NCBI RefSeq assembly: GCF_041807905.1
Contig: NZ_JBGVSA010000011.1
Location: 62,001 to 126,000 of the forward strand
Direction of reading: 5' to 3'
Length of the DNA stretch: 64,000 nucleotides
Origin: JBGVSA01 sp041807905
Lineage (GTDB): Bacteria; Pseudomonadota; Gammaproteobacteria; Burkholderiales; Rhodocyclaceae
A model generated the notes under the pieces. It made no database searches, had not been told where the DNA came from, and saw only the letters and a list, made by a program, of their open reading frames with translations. The translations under genes were made by a program, and so were the position numbers. Each line of letters begins with the position of its first letter. Position 1 is the stretch's first letter. Shown piece by piece: positions 43,854 to 61,324 of the stretch.

Positions 43854-45860
43854 TCAGTACTCCCAGCGCAGCCCGGCGTAATAGCGGGCGTCGGCCTGAT
43901 AGATGGGTTTGTATTCGGCGTTGGACTGGCCGAGATACTGGCCTACGGCATAGATTTCGGCGCGGCTCCTGCCGATGAAGAATTCATAGCCGATGCGGAT
44001 GTCGGTGCGGTGGTAGGGCGGGATGGTCTCCTGCTCTGTCTGCTGCCAGTTCATCCTGCCGTAACGGTAGTGCGAGAGGCTCAGGTTGATACCTGCATCA
44101 AAGCGATGTGCCGCCGTGATGACGGTGGCGACGTGTGGGGCGGACATCGAGTTTTTCGGGTTGTCGCTGCGTATGTTCATAAAAGTCTGAGCGAGCGAAA
44201 TCCAACTGGTCTGCAGCGGCCTCCACATCAGTTGATACTCCAGACCCGTCATGCGTGCCCAAGAACCATTGACCGACGTGCGAACTTCGCGGCGCGACGG
44301 GTCCAACTGGTCTTGCGGAATCCGGATGGGAATCTTCAGATCCTGGATAAGACCTTCGACCTTTTCGTCGAACGCCCGCGTATCCAGCGACAGATTGGCT
44401 GTTCGCCACTCCCCCAGGTATCCCAGCTCGATGCCGGTTATTCGTTCTGGATCCAGATTGTCGGCAGGCTTGTCGGTCCAGCGCAGCACAGCCCCGTTAT
44501 AGGTGTACTTGGTGTCCGACAATTGTTCGTAAGGCGTCGGCGCACGGTAGGCGCGGCTCCATGCGAGGCGGACAGTCTGCTCATCGTCAAGATGGTAATT
44601 GACGGCTACCCGGGGGGCGGTGTTTGTGCCCGAAAGAGAAGCATTTTCAATCATGGCGCCGGCGTTGACGGTCCAGTCTCTGCCGGGCCGCCATTCCAGG
44701 TTTCCGAACGCCTGTATGTCTTGCACGGTCACGGTCTGTAACGTGTTGAACTGGAGCGGTGCATGGAGCCGATCCTGCCGCCATGCCGCGCCCCATACGA
44801 CGCGGAGGTGCTCGTTGATTGTCTGGGTGCGCTGGATTTCGACGTCGTCACGGGTGGTGTCATAGCTCGAATCAATGGTCAGCGTCAGCGATGATGGCAG
44901 CCCGTAAGCGGCCAGGACAGCGGGGCTGAGAATGCGCGAGAGCGGGTAAGTCTGGACGAACGCATCGCTCTGGCTTTGATCCTGGTGGTAATACATGACC
45001 GACCATTCGTCGTCGGCTCCGTCACTCATCCGCCAGCGTAGCAAGCTGTACGACGTTTGCATGTTGGTTGTGCGGGGCGGATCGCCCGCCTCGGCGGGGT
45101 AGCCGCGTCGAACCTCGGCGTCGGTCTTTCCCGCGTGGAATTCGAGGCGCTGGGTGGTGTTGATCTGATAGTCGCCGCGCAGGTCGAACATCCGGATGCG
45201 ACGGCCATCGTAGGAATCCTTGAAGCCGTCATCCTGCTGTTCGTGTGCGCGCAGGCGAAGTCCCAGCCCGCCATTTTGCAGGCTACCGGCGACCGAAGTA
45301 TCGAGAATGCCGTCGTTGCCTCTCTGCTGACTGGCCGAAATGCGTTCGCTGTCGTAGGCGCTCCGCGTGGTGATGCTGACCACGCCAAGCACGGCATTAG
45401 CGCCATAGGCGGCAGAGTTCGAGCCCCGGAAGACTTCGATCCGTTCGATGTCGTCGATATCGACGCCCAACTGATTCCACTCGATGCCACCCAGAAAGTA
45501 CGGTGAGTAAGCAGAGCGTCCGTCGATCAGTACCTGCATGCGCGGTGATCGGTCCCGCGTCAGGCCGTGGTAGCCCACGGCGGGATAGCTGCCATATGCC
45601 AGCGTTGCGACGAAACCCGGCACGAGCTTGAGGATGTCTGAGATGTCGCGTGCGCCGGAGGCCCTGATCTGGTCCCGGTCGATGACGGTGACCGATCCAG
45701 GGGCATCCCGCAGGGGCTGCGACAGGCGCGAGGCGGACAGGACTACCGGCATGTCGCCGAAGAACGCCGATTCATCCGTTGCCGCCAAGGCCGTGGTAGT
45801 TGGCGCGGCGATCAGCATCCAGAGCGCGCGTCGACAGCCATTTTGGTGCAGATGCTTCAT
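43854..45860 (-). CDS. TonB-dependent outer-membrane receptor
   Basis: A 668-residue receptor. A signal peptide (about 1-26, ending ALA) leads to the motif DMPVVLSASRLSQPLRDAPGSVTVIDRD, then a plug domain (ISDILKLVPGFV, IERIEVFRGSNSAAYGANAVLGVVSITTR) and a 22-strand-type barrel ending GLRWEY. There is no clear signalling extension of the FecA type. The ligand is unknown, and no iron or B12 gene is near. It is the first gene of the receptor/binding-protein/kinase operon and shares its promoter region with the response-regulator gene. Confidence 0.9.
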   Translation of the reverse strand: MKHLHQNGCRRALWMLIAAPTTTALAATDESAFFGDMPVVLSASRLSQPLRDAPGSVTVIDRDQIRASGARDISDILKLVPGFVATLAYGSYPAVGYHGLTRDRSPRMQVLIDGRSAYSPYFLGGIEWNQLGVDIDDIERIEVFRGSNSAAYGANAVLGVVSITTRSAYDSERISASQQRGNDGILDTSVAGSLQNGGLGLRLRAHEQQDDGFKDSYDGRRIRMFDLRGDYQINTTQRLEFHAGKTDAEVRRGYPAEAGDPPRTTNMQTSYSLLRWRMSDGADDEWSVMYYHQDQSQSDAFVQTYPLSRILSPAVLAAYGLPSSLTLTIDSSYDTTRDDVEIQRTQTINEHLRVVWGAAWRQDRLHAPLQFNTLQTVTVQDIQAFGNLEWRPGRDWTVNAGAMIENASLSGTNTAPRVAVNYHLDDEQTVRLAWSRAYRAPTPYEQLSDTKYTYNGAVLRWTDKPADNLDPERITGIELGYLGEWRTANLSLDTRAFDEKVEGLIQDLKIPIRIPQDQLDPSRREVRTSVNGSWARMTGLEYQLMWRPLQTSWISLAQTFMNIRSDNPKNSMSAPHVATVITAAHRFDAGINLSLSHYRYGRMNWQQTEQETIPPYHRTDIRIGYEFFIGRSRAEIYAVGQYLGQSNAEYKPIYQADARYYAGLRWEY

Positions 45861-45865
45861 CCAGG

Positions 45866-45956
45866 TCCTGTCAGGGTGTCCGCCCTATTCTGTGAGGGCG
45901 TGGCGGCGATGGGTCATTGATCGATGAATAGGTTTGTGTAGATTGCCCTGACAGGA
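45866..45956. promoter_or_regulatory. Three copies of a TCCTGTCAGGG-type element in a divergent promoter
   Basis: Plus-strand TCCTGTCAGGG is at 45866-45876. A 9/11 match (TTCTGTGAGGG) begins 22 bp later at 45888-45898, and an exact copy on the minus strand is at 45946-45956. The core CCTG-N-CAGG is itself palindromic. The set lies between the TonB receptor and the LuxR-type regulator genes, so it is a candidate operator for that regulator. The 22-bp offset is close to two helical turns. Confidence 0.55.
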
Positions 45957-46070
45957 AGAGTCCGGCAATACGACAAGAAGTCTGGAGGAATCTTAGGGCT
46001 TTTCGGAGAAGGGGGCGTGATATCCTGACCCCCGCATTCCTTTCGCTGCATGCGTATCGCCCTCCGCCAC

Positions 46071-46715
46071 ATGGATCTGTTTCGGGTTCTCGTTGTTGAA
46101 GACCACGCCCTGGTGCGCCAGGCGCTCATCGGAATGTTGAGTCCGCTGGCCAAGGACATCGAGTTCTCCGAGGCCGCTTCCGCTGAAGAAGCGTTGGCAT
46201 TCCTGCCTTCGGGTCACGAGGTCGATCTGGTTGTCACCGACCTGGTCCTGCCCCAGATGAGCGGTTTCTCGCTGGTATCGGAGCTCGCCCGTCGGTTTCC
46301 CAGCCTTCCTCTTGTTGTGTTGTCGGCCCAGGAAGACTCCGCTTCGGTCGATCGCGCCATGCGTGCCGGCGCGTCGGGCTACCTGGGCAAGAATGTATCC
46401 CCTCACCAGTTGCTCGCGGCGCTGCGTTCGGTGCTTGCAGGGGATGCCTTGCCCGGTTGCCTCTTTCGGGCCGGCAGCGTTGCACGCAAGCAGCGCCCCC
46501 CTCTCGATCTCGCCGAGCACTATGGATTGACGGCGGCTCAGATCAGGGTGGTCCAACTGATGGTCGAAGGCCGTACGAACCGAGAGATCGCAACCGCGCT
46601 GGGGATCACCGAGGGAACCGTCAAGGTCCATTGCTCAGCAATCCTCAAGGCGCTCAACGTGTCGAACCGGGCTCAGGCGCTGGTCGCCCTGTCGCGGCTG
46701 GGTTTCCTCGGCTGA
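46071..46715 (+). CDS. LuxR/NarL-family response regulator
   Basis: A 214-residue two-domain regulator. The receiver has acidic residues Glu10 and Asp11, phospho-acceptor Asp57 (VVTDLVLPQ) and Lys107 (GKNVSP). A linker is followed by a LuxR-type helix-turn-helix (about 148-205; LTAAQIRVVQLMVEGRTNREIATALGITEGTVKVHCSAILKALNVSNR). I use the ATG at 46071, where the receiver begins. An in-frame ATG at 46050 is possible, and neither has a clear ribosome-binding site. Divergent from the TonB receptor and the likely output partner of the hybrid kinase. Confidence 0.9.
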   Translation: MDLFRVLVVEDHALVRQALIGMLSPLAKDIEFSEAASAEEALAFLPSGHEVDLVVTDLVLPQMSGFSLVSELARRFPSLPLVVLSAQEDSASVDRAMRAGASGYLGKNVSPHQLLAALRSVLAGDALPGCLFRAGSVARKQRPPLDLAEHYGLTAAQIRVVQLMVEGRTNREIATALGITEGTVKVHCSAILKALNVSNRAQALVALSRLGFLG

Positions 46716-46737
46716 CCTTCCTGGTTTTTCGCCGGTT

Positions 46738-47382
46738 TCAGGCAGCCGCTTCCCTCAAGCTCGCTTCCACGGCGGCCACGTCGTCCCCGAGGATGTCGAT
46801 GACCTGGCAAGCCACGGCCTTGGCCGCGTTGTTCAGGGCCGCTGGCAATGCTTCGGGCGGCGTGCTCTGCAATAGCAGCTTCGAAGCCGAAACGGCGTAA
46901 GTCGGAGACAGCACGCGATCCTGCATGTCGGCGGGCATGGTTGCGATCAGCTTGGCGGCTGCTTCCTTTTGCCACTTGTTCTTCGGCCATTGCGAGGGCA
47001 GGGCGAAGGCGCGCGGGAACAGTTCCAGGTCGTGCATGACCGTGCGGAGGTCCTCTGGCGAGTCGCGGAAGGGCAGGAGAACCAGATCCGACATCTCATA
47101 TAGCGAGATGTCGGTGTCCGTACGGTTGGCGCCGCCGTCCAGCACGCCCATCCATCCCGGAAGCTCTTTGAGCTTTTCAACAACCTTGGTGCGGGCCTGG
47201 GGCGAGCGGGCGTCCGCCATGATGTACCGGCGGCCCTGTGGGGGAAGCGGATCCCGGTACTCGTCGGTCATCACACACGCCGTCCGACGCCCGAGCAAGC
47301 CTAATCCGTGGCACAGCAGATGCGACAGCGTGGTCTTGCCTGTGCCGCCCTTGGTGCCGATGATGCAAATGATCTCCGCCAT
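46738..47382 (-). CDS. Orphan ParA/MinD-like P-loop ATPase
   Basis: A 214-residue cytosolic ATPase with the deviant Walker A of the ParA/MinD class, GTKGGTGKTT, giving signature Lys11 and Lys16. A VLDGGAN segment sits where the switch II aspartate is expected. LYEMSDLVLLPFRDSPEDLRTVMHDLEL fits the ParA fold. There is no parB-like, minC/E or polysaccharide-export partner next to it. It converges on the response regulator and faces away from the tRNA-tuf promoter. What it positions or regulates is unknown. Its C-terminus is Ala-rich and lacks an obvious MinD-type amphipathic helix. Confidence 0.82.
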   Translation of the reverse strand: MAEIICIIGTKGGTGKTTLSHLLCHGLGLLGRRTACVMTDEYRDPLPPQGRRYIMADARSPQARTKVVEKLKELPGWMGVLDGGANRTDTDISLYEMSDLVLLPFRDSPEDLRTVMHDLELFPRAFALPSQWPKNKWQKEAAAKLIATMPADMQDRVLSPTYAVSASKLLLQSTPPEALPAALNNAAKAVACQVIDILGDDVAAVEASLREAAA

Positions 47383-47560
47383 GTGTTTCGCCCTTGGCGC
47401 TCCCGTCCCTTGAGGCAGGCACCCCAGGGCGCCTCGCCGAATAACAAGGGTTCACGGCAGGAACGGGCTTCACTTAAGGGAACGGCGGCGATCCCTGGGT
47501 GTCTCCAGCAAGGCGCCTATTGCGCTACGCCGGGTTTGGGGCTTTTTCTCCAGAAGGCGC

Positions 47561-47589
47561 TTGACTTGTTCTTTTGCGGTCTCTATAGT
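47561..47589 (+). promoter_or_regulatory. Sigma-70 promoter of the tRNA-tuf operon
   Basis: TTGACT (47561-47566), a 17-base spacer, then TATAGT (47584-47589). It ends 14 bp before the first tRNA, a near-consensus promoter fitting very strong expression. The 47383-47560 stretch upstream shows no gene. Confidence 0.88.
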
Positions 47590-47603
47590 GCTGCGTCTCA
47601 CGT

Positions 47604-47688
47604 GGAGGGATTCCCGAGCGGTCAAAGGGATCAGACTGTAAATCTGACGGCTCTGCCTTCGAAGGTTCGAATCCTTCTCCCTCCACCA
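47604..47688 (+). tRNA. tRNA-Tyr (GTA)
   Basis: 85 bases including encoded CCA. Acceptor stem GGAGGGA/TCCCTCC, anticodon GTA in CAGACTGTAAATCTG, a long variable arm typical of bacterial tRNA-Tyr, and T-loop GGTTCGAATCC. First gene of the operon. Confidence 0.97.
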
Positions 47689-47768
47689 GAATTTGAATGC
47701 CGTGCCTCTGTGTGCGGCGCGTGGGTAGTAAGTGCGAACCGCGTGTTTCTTCAAGCGGCTCGTTGTAC

Positions 47769-47842
47769 GCGGGTGTAGCTCAATGGTAGAGCAGAAGCCT
47801 TCCAAGCTTACGACGAGGGTTCGATTCCCTTCACCCGCTCCA
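47769..47842 (+). tRNA. tRNA-Gly (TCC)
   Basis: 74 bases including CCA. Acceptor stem GCGGGTG/CACCCGC, anticodon TCC (CTTCCAAG), T-loop GGTTCGATTCC. Confidence 0.97.
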
Positions 47843-47854
47843 GCTTCTGGTCGT

Positions 47855-47929
47855 GCCCATGTAGCTCAGTGGCAGAGCACTCCCTTGGTAAGGGAGAGGT
47901 CGCGTGTTCAATCCACGCCATGGGCACCA
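47855..47929 (+). tRNA. tRNA-Thr (GGT)
   Basis: 75 bases including CCA. Acceptor stem GCCCATG/CATGGGC, anticodon GGT (CTTGGTAA), T-loop GTTCAATCC. 12 bp after tRNA-Gly and 45 bp before tuf. Confidence 0.97.
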
Positions 47930-47974
47930 TCGCATTTTTGTTGAACCGCCTTTTGCTCAGTTTGAGGTATAGAC

Positions 47975-49165
<1,191 letters not shown>

Positions 49166-49206
49166 TTTGTCTGATTGCGGTGGCCGTCCAGTGACGGTTG
49201 CCGAAG

Positions 49207-49239
49207 GCGCCCGGCGGTGGAAATGTCGTCGGGCGCTTT
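49207..49239 (+). terminator. Weak attenuator hairpin between tuf and tRNA-Trp
   Basis: GCGCCCG/CGGGCGC arms (49207-49213, 49230-49236) followed by only TTTA. It may reduce but not stop transcription into tRNA-Trp, secE and nusG. Confidence 0.45.
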
Positions 49240-49252
49240 ACAGTTCTGCTGC

Positions 49253-49328
49253 AGGGGCATAGCTCAATTGGCAGAGCGTCGGTCTCCAAAACCGAAGGTT
49301 GGGGGTTCGAGACCCTCTGCCCCTGCCA
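49253..49328 (+). tRNA. tRNA-Trp (CCA)
   Basis: 76 bases including the encoded CCA end. Acceptor stem AGGGGCA/TGCCCCT, anticodon CCA (TCTCCAAA), T-loop GGTTCGAGACC. Between tuf and secE, as in most Proteobacteria. Confidence 0.98.
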
Positions 49329-49356
49329 CTTTCACTTCACATGGGCTGCAAGTTCG

Positions 49357-49707
49357 ATGGCCGATAAAATCAAGTTCGTGATTGCGCTGCTGTTGCTGGT
49401 TGCCGGCGTGGCGGGCTTTTACCTGCTTGGCGAATACGCAACCATCTATCGCGTGCTGAGCGTGCTGGCTGGTGTCGTGGCCTGTGCCCTGGTGGGCTGG
49501 TCGACGACGCCTGGTCGTCGATTTGCGGATTTCGCCCGTGAGGCAGTGACCGAGACCAAGAAGGTCGTCTGGCCCACGAAGAAAGAAACCGTCCAGACTA
49601 CCGGTGCCGTGTTTGCCTTCGTGGTGGTCATGGCGTTGTTCCTGTTCATCGTGGACAAGGGCCTGGAGTGGCTGTTCTACGGTGTGATTCTGGGGTGGAA
49701 GTCATGA
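49357..49707 (+). CDS. secE: Preprotein translocase subunit SecE
   Basis: Inner-membrane subunit of the SecYEG channel, 116 residues. Three hydrophobic segments (about 6-24, 28-46 and 83-105) flank the conserved amphipathic stretch FAREAVTETKKVVWPTKKETVQTT, the SecE signature. The start at 49357 follows the tRNA-Trp 3' end; the Shine-Dalgarno match is poor. The stop overlaps the nusG start by three bases. Confidence 0.95.
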   Translation: MADKIKFVIALLLLVAGVAGFYLLGEYATIYRVLSVLAGVVACALVGWSTTPGRRFADFAREAVTETKKVVWPTKKETVQTTGAVFAFVVVMALFLFIVDKGLEWLFYGVILGWKS

Positions 49708-50237
49708 GCAAGCGTTGGTACGTGGTTCACGCCTACTCGGGCTTCGAGAAGTCGGTCAAGCGTGCGCTCGTTGAGCGCATTGCGCGTTCTGGCGTACAGG
49801 ATCTGTTTGGTCAGATCCTGGTGCCCGTCGAAGAAGTGGTCGAAATGAAAAGCGGCCAGAAGAGTGTGACCGAGCGGAAGTTCTTTCCGGGTTACGTTCT
49901 GGTCGAAATGGAGATGAACGACGAGACTTGGCACTTGGTCAAGAGTACGCCCAAGGTGACTGGTTTCGTGGGCGGCTCCGGCAACAAGCCGACGCCGATC
50001 TCCGAGAAGGAAGTCGAAAAGATCCTGCATCAAATGCAGGAAGGCGTGGAAAAGCCGCGCCCCAAGGTGTTGTTCGAAGTTGGCGAGTACGTTCGCGTAA
50101 AGGAAGGCCCTTTCACCGATTTCAACGGGTCGGTCGAGAGCGTCAACTACGAAAAGAACCGTCTGCACGTTTCGGTGACCATCTTCGGCCGTGCAACGCC
50201 GGTCGAGCTTGAATTCAGCCAGGTCGAAAAGGCCTGA
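49704..50237 (+). CDS. nusG: Transcription termination/antitermination protein NusG
   Basis: RNA polymerase-bound factor of 177 residues that links transcription with Rho or the ribosome. The NGN domain begins KRWYVVHAYSGFEKSVKRAL and has KFFPGYVLVEMEM. The C-terminal KOW domain starts VGEYVRVKEGPFTDFNGSVE. The ATG at 49704 overlaps the secE stop (ATGA), and the family N-terminus confirms it. Confidence 0.98.
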   Translation: MSKRWYVVHAYSGFEKSVKRALVERIARSGVQDLFGQILVPVEEVVEMKSGQKSVTERKFFPGYVLVEMEMNDETWHLVKSTPKVTGFVGGSGNKPTPISEKEVEKILHQMQEGVEKPRPKVLFEVGEYVRVKEGPFTDFNGSVESVNYEKNRLHVSVTIFGRATPVELEFSQVEKA

Positions 50238-50251
50238 CAGTCTTGACGGGC

Positions 50252-50273
50252 GCCGGGGCCGTTCTTCCCCGGC
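50252..50273 (+). promoter_or_regulatory. Hairpin between nusG and rplK
   Basis: GCCGGGG/CCCCGGC (50252-50258, 50267-50273) with an 8-base loop in the 92-bp leader of rplK. There is no T-run. It may belong to L1-mediated control of rplKA, which is known in E. coli; that link is inference. Confidence 0.5.
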
Positions 50274-50329
50274 ACGAGGAGCGCTGTCACTAGTTGGCGG
50301 TGCGCTATCACTCACTCACAGGAGCCATC

Positions 50330-50761
50330 ATGGCAAAGAAAATCGTCGGCTATATCAAGCTGCAAGTGCCGGCGGGCAAGGCTAATCCTTCGCCCCCGAT
50401 CGGTCCCGCGCTAGGTCAGCGCGGCCTGAACATCATGGAGTTCTGCAAGGCGTTCAACGCCCAGACCCAAGGCGTCGAGCCGGGCCTGCCGCTGCCGGTC
50501 GTGATCACGGCCTTCGCGGACAAGAGCTTCACGTTCATCATCAAGACCCCGCCGGCAACCGTTCTGATCAAGAAGGCCGCTGGTGTGCAAAAAGGTTCGC
50601 CGAAGCCGCATACCGACAAGGTCGGCAAGGTGACGCGTGCCCAGTTGGAAGAAATCGCCAAGACCAAGATGAAGGATCTGACCGCTGCCGATCTGGACGC
50701 GGCTGTTCGCACCATCGCCGGTTCCGCCCGCAGCATGGGCATTACGACGGAGGGCGTGTAA
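50330..50761 (+). CDS. rplK: 50S ribosomal protein L11
   Basis: 143 residues, standard length. The N-terminal domain KKIVGYIKLQVPAGKANPSPPIGPALGQRGLNIMEFCKAFN is the stringent-response and thiostrepton-contact region. The C-terminal RNA-binding domain ends GSARSMGITTEGV. AGGAG precedes the ATG. rplA follows with no gap. Confidence 0.99.
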   Translation: MAKKIVGYIKLQVPAGKANPSPPIGPALGQRGLNIMEFCKAFNAQTQGVEPGLPLPVVITAFADKSFTFIIKTPPATVLIKKAAGVQKGSPKPHTDKVGKVTRAQLEEIAKTKMKDLTAADLDAAVRTIAGSARSMGITTEGV

Positions 50762-51457
50762 ATGGCCAAGCTGTCCAAGCGTGTTCAGGCGCTGCGCGCC
50801 AAGGTTGATCGCAACAAGGTCTACGCCGCCGCCGAGGCTCTGAGCCTGGTCAAGGAAATCGCCAGCGCCAAGTTCGACGAATCCGTCGACGTGGCCATCA
50901 ATCTTGGCGTCGATGCCAAGAAGTCGGACCAGGTGGTGCGTGGTTCCGTGGTGCTGCCTGCCGGTACCGGCAAGAGCGTCCGCGTTGCCGTGTTCGCCCA
51001 AGGTCCGAAGGCTGAAGAGGCTCGCGCCGCTGGCGCCGACGTCGTCGGTTTCGACGATCTGGCTGAGCAAGTCAAGGCTGGCAATATCGACTTCGATCTG
51101 TGCATTGCCACCCCGGACGCGATGCGTGTCGTGGGTGCCCTGGGCCAGATCCTCGGTCCGCGTGGCCTGATGCCGAACCCCAAGGTCGGCACCGTGACCA
51201 TGGACGTGACGACTGCAGTCAAGAACGCCAAGGCGGGTCAGGTTCAGTACCGCACCGACAAGGCCGGTATCGTTCATGCCACCATCGGCCGTGCTTCCTT
51301 CTCGGTCGAAGCGCTGAGCCAGAACCTGGTCGCGCTGGTTGACGCCCTCGTCAAGGCCAAGCCGGCTGCGTCGAAGGGTCAATACCTGCGCAAGATGGCT
51401 GTGTCTTCGACGATGGGCGCTGGCGTCCGCGTTGAACCGACCAGCATCCAGCAGTAA
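50762..51457 (+). CDS. rplA: 50S ribosomal protein L1
   Basis: 231 residues, standard length. Blocks SAKFDESVDVAINLGVDAKKSDQVVRGSVVLPAGTGK and ILGPRGLMPNPKVGTVTMDV are family hallmarks. The ATG abuts the rplK stop, so the two are translationally coupled. L1 binds 23S rRNA at the E-site stalk and represses its own operon in E. coli. Confidence 0.99.
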   Translation: MAKLSKRVQALRAKVDRNKVYAAAEALSLVKEIASAKFDESVDVAINLGVDAKKSDQVVRGSVVLPAGTGKSVRVAVFAQGPKAEEARAAGADVVGFDDLAEQVKAGNIDFDLCIATPDAMRVVGALGQILGPRGLMPNPKVGTVTMDVTTAVKNAKAGQVQYRTDKAGIVHATIGRASFSVEALSQNLVALVDALVKAKPAASKGQYLRKMAVSSTMGAGVRVEPTSIQQ

Positions 51458-51467
51458 TTTTCAAAGC

Positions 51468-51768
51468 CGGGCTGGCCTATGCCAGCCCGCACAGAACTTT
51501 GGGCCTGGCTTTGACTGTCGAAGACAGTCTGGGCCAGGGTTGTCAAAGACCGCAGGGGTCCTCGGCACACGCTACTTGGCATGTACCGGACTTAAACAGC
51601 GTGGAAGGCATCTCCGATGTCTGATGCGAACGCCCTGCGCAGATGGCGCTACCCGAAAACAGGTTTGTGTCCTTTGTCCGGCTTGCCGGGCAAAACGTGT
51701 TCCTGAATTTGAGGTCGCCGTGGTGGGGAAGGGTGAAAGCCTGGACCCGTAATAGTTAGGAGCTGACC
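51468..51768 (+). promoter_or_regulatory. Leader of rplJL (L10-leader-like region)
   Basis: A gene-free 300-bp spacer in front of rplJ, where Proteobacteria carry the L10-binding leader. It holds a GGGCTGGC/GCCAGCCC hairpin right after rplA (about 51472-51488). A longer stem CCTGGC...GCCAGG at 51504-51538 has an inner perfect GACTGTC/GACAGTC arm, and more GC-rich segments run up to the Shine-Dalgarno TTAGGAG. Binding by the L10-L12 complex is known for this position in E. coli; I infer it here. Confidence 0.65.
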
Positions 51769-52269
51769 TTGAGTCTCAATCTCGATGACAAGAAGGCCGT
51801 CGTGGCCGAGGTGTCAGCACAAGTGGCGAACGCGCAGACGATCGTCGTGGCCGAATACCGTGGCATGGAAGTGGGCGACCTCACCGTGCTGCGTGCCAAG
51901 GCCCGCGAACAAGGCGTGTATCTCCGTGTGCTGAAGAACACCCTGGCACGTCGTGCGGTGGCTGACACCGCGTTCGCCGGCCTTGCCGAGCACATGAGCG
52001 GCCCGCTGATCTATTCGATCGGCTCGGACGCCGTTGCGCCCGCCAAGGTGCTGAGCGAATTCGCCAAGTCCAACGACAAGCTGGTGGTCAAAGCCGGTTC
52101 GTACAGCGGCAAGGTGCTCGATACGGTTGGCGTGCAAGCGCTTGCCTCCGTCCCGAGCAAGGAAGTCCTGCTGGCACAACTGCTGGGTCTCATCCAGTCG
52201 CCGATCTCCGGTCTGGCCCGCGGCATCGCTGCCGTGGCCGCGAAGAAGGGCGAGGCCGTCGCGGCCTAA
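51769..52269 (+). CDS. rplJ: 50S ribosomal protein L10
   Basis: 166 residues, base of the L7/L12 stalk. Starts at a TTG (51769) supported by TTAGGAG nine bases upstream; a TTG start for rplJ is common in Burkholderiales. Family sequence: LNLDDKKAVVAEVSAQVANAQTIVVAEYRGMEVGDLTVLRAKAREQGVYLRVLKNTLARRAV. The C-terminal helix binds L12 dimers. rplL follows after 56 bp. Confidence 0.98.
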   Translation: MSLNLDDKKAVVAEVSAQVANAQTIVVAEYRGMEVGDLTVLRAKAREQGVYLRVLKNTLARRAVADTAFAGLAEHMSGPLIYSIGSDAVAPAKVLSEFAKSNDKLVVKAGSYSGKVLDTVGVQALASVPSKEVLLAQLLGLIQSPISGLARGIAAVAAKKGEAVAA

Positions 52270-52325
52270 TACTGGCTTGATCGCTACCAATCACTGCAAA
52301 TCAATTCATATTCAGGAATACGAAA

Positions 52326-52703
52326 ATGGCATTCGATAAAGACGCTTTCCTGTCCGCGCTGGACAGCATGACGGTTCTGGAACTCAATGACCTGGTCAAG
52401 GCCATTGAAGAGAAGTTCGGCGTGTCCGCCGCTGCAATGGCCGCTCCGGCCGCTGGTGGTGCCGCTGCTGGCGGCGCCGCTGCTGAAGAGCAGACCGAGT
52501 TCACCGTTGTCCTGGCTGCCGCCGGCGACAAGAAGGTTGAAGTCATCAAGGTGGTTCGCGCTGCTACCGGCCTGGGCCTGAAGGAAGCCAAGGATCTGGT
52601 CGATGGCGCGCCGAAGCCCGTGAAGGAAGGCATCGCCAAGGCCGACGCCGAAGCGCTGAAGAAGCAACTGGAAGACGCTGGCGCCAAGGTCGAAGTCAAG
52701 TAA
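52326..52703 (+). CDS. rplL: 50S ribosomal protein L7/L12
   Basis: 125 residues. An N-terminal dimerisation part (KDAFLSALDSMTVLELNDLVKAIEEKFGV) and an Ala/Gly-rich hinge (about 38-55) lead to the factor-binding C-terminal domain (EFTVVLAAAGDKKVEVIKVVRAATGLGLKEAKDLVDGAPKPVKEG). Last ribosomal gene before the attenuator and rpoB. Confidence 0.99.
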   Translation: MAFDKDAFLSALDSMTVLELNDLVKAIEEKFGVSAAAMAAPAAGGAAAGGAAAEEQTEFTVVLAAAGDKKVEVIKVVRAATGLGLKEAKDLVDGAPKPVKEGIAKADAEALKKQLEDAGAKVEVK

Positions 52704-52721
52704 TTCGACTGAGCGAACAGC

Positions 52722-52754
52722 AGGGTTGGCGGCAAATTGTCGCCAACCCTTTTG
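52722..52754 (+). terminator. Attenuator/terminator between rplL and rpoB
   Basis: Perfect 10-bp stem AGGGTTGGCG/CGCCAACCCT (52722-52731, 52741-52750) then TTTTG. The short T-run fits partial termination, as known at this site in E. coli, giving less rpoBC than rplJL message. Confidence 0.8.
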
Positions 52755-52921
52755 TGCTTTGTAGTACCGCGCGGACCCTGACGATGGCGTGGGGATTCGC
52801 GTTTTGTCGCGTGTTGTCGCAACACGCAGGCCATAAGACAGCGTTGTTGCCGGAGTTCATCTCTGTGCCCTGGACAACGCTGCCTTCTGTCCTCTGCCGT
52901 CGGACTTGACCCGGAGCTTGT

Positions 52922-57055
<4,134 letters not shown>

Positions 57056-57080
57056 GCCGCGAACTGGACTGGAGTAAAGA

Positions 57081-61294
<4,214 letters not shown>

Positions 61295-61298
<4 letters not shown>

Positions 61299-61324
61299 CG
61301 GGTGGCGCGGGGGGCGTTTATACT
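61295..61324 (+). promoter_or_regulatory. Sigma-70 promoter for rpsL-rpsG-fusA
   Basis: TTGACG (61295-61300), an 18-base spacer and TATACT (61319-61324). The -35 hexamer includes the rpoC stop codon. It would let the str operon be expressed separately from rpoBC, with a leader of about 90 bases before rpsL. Confidence 0.8.
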
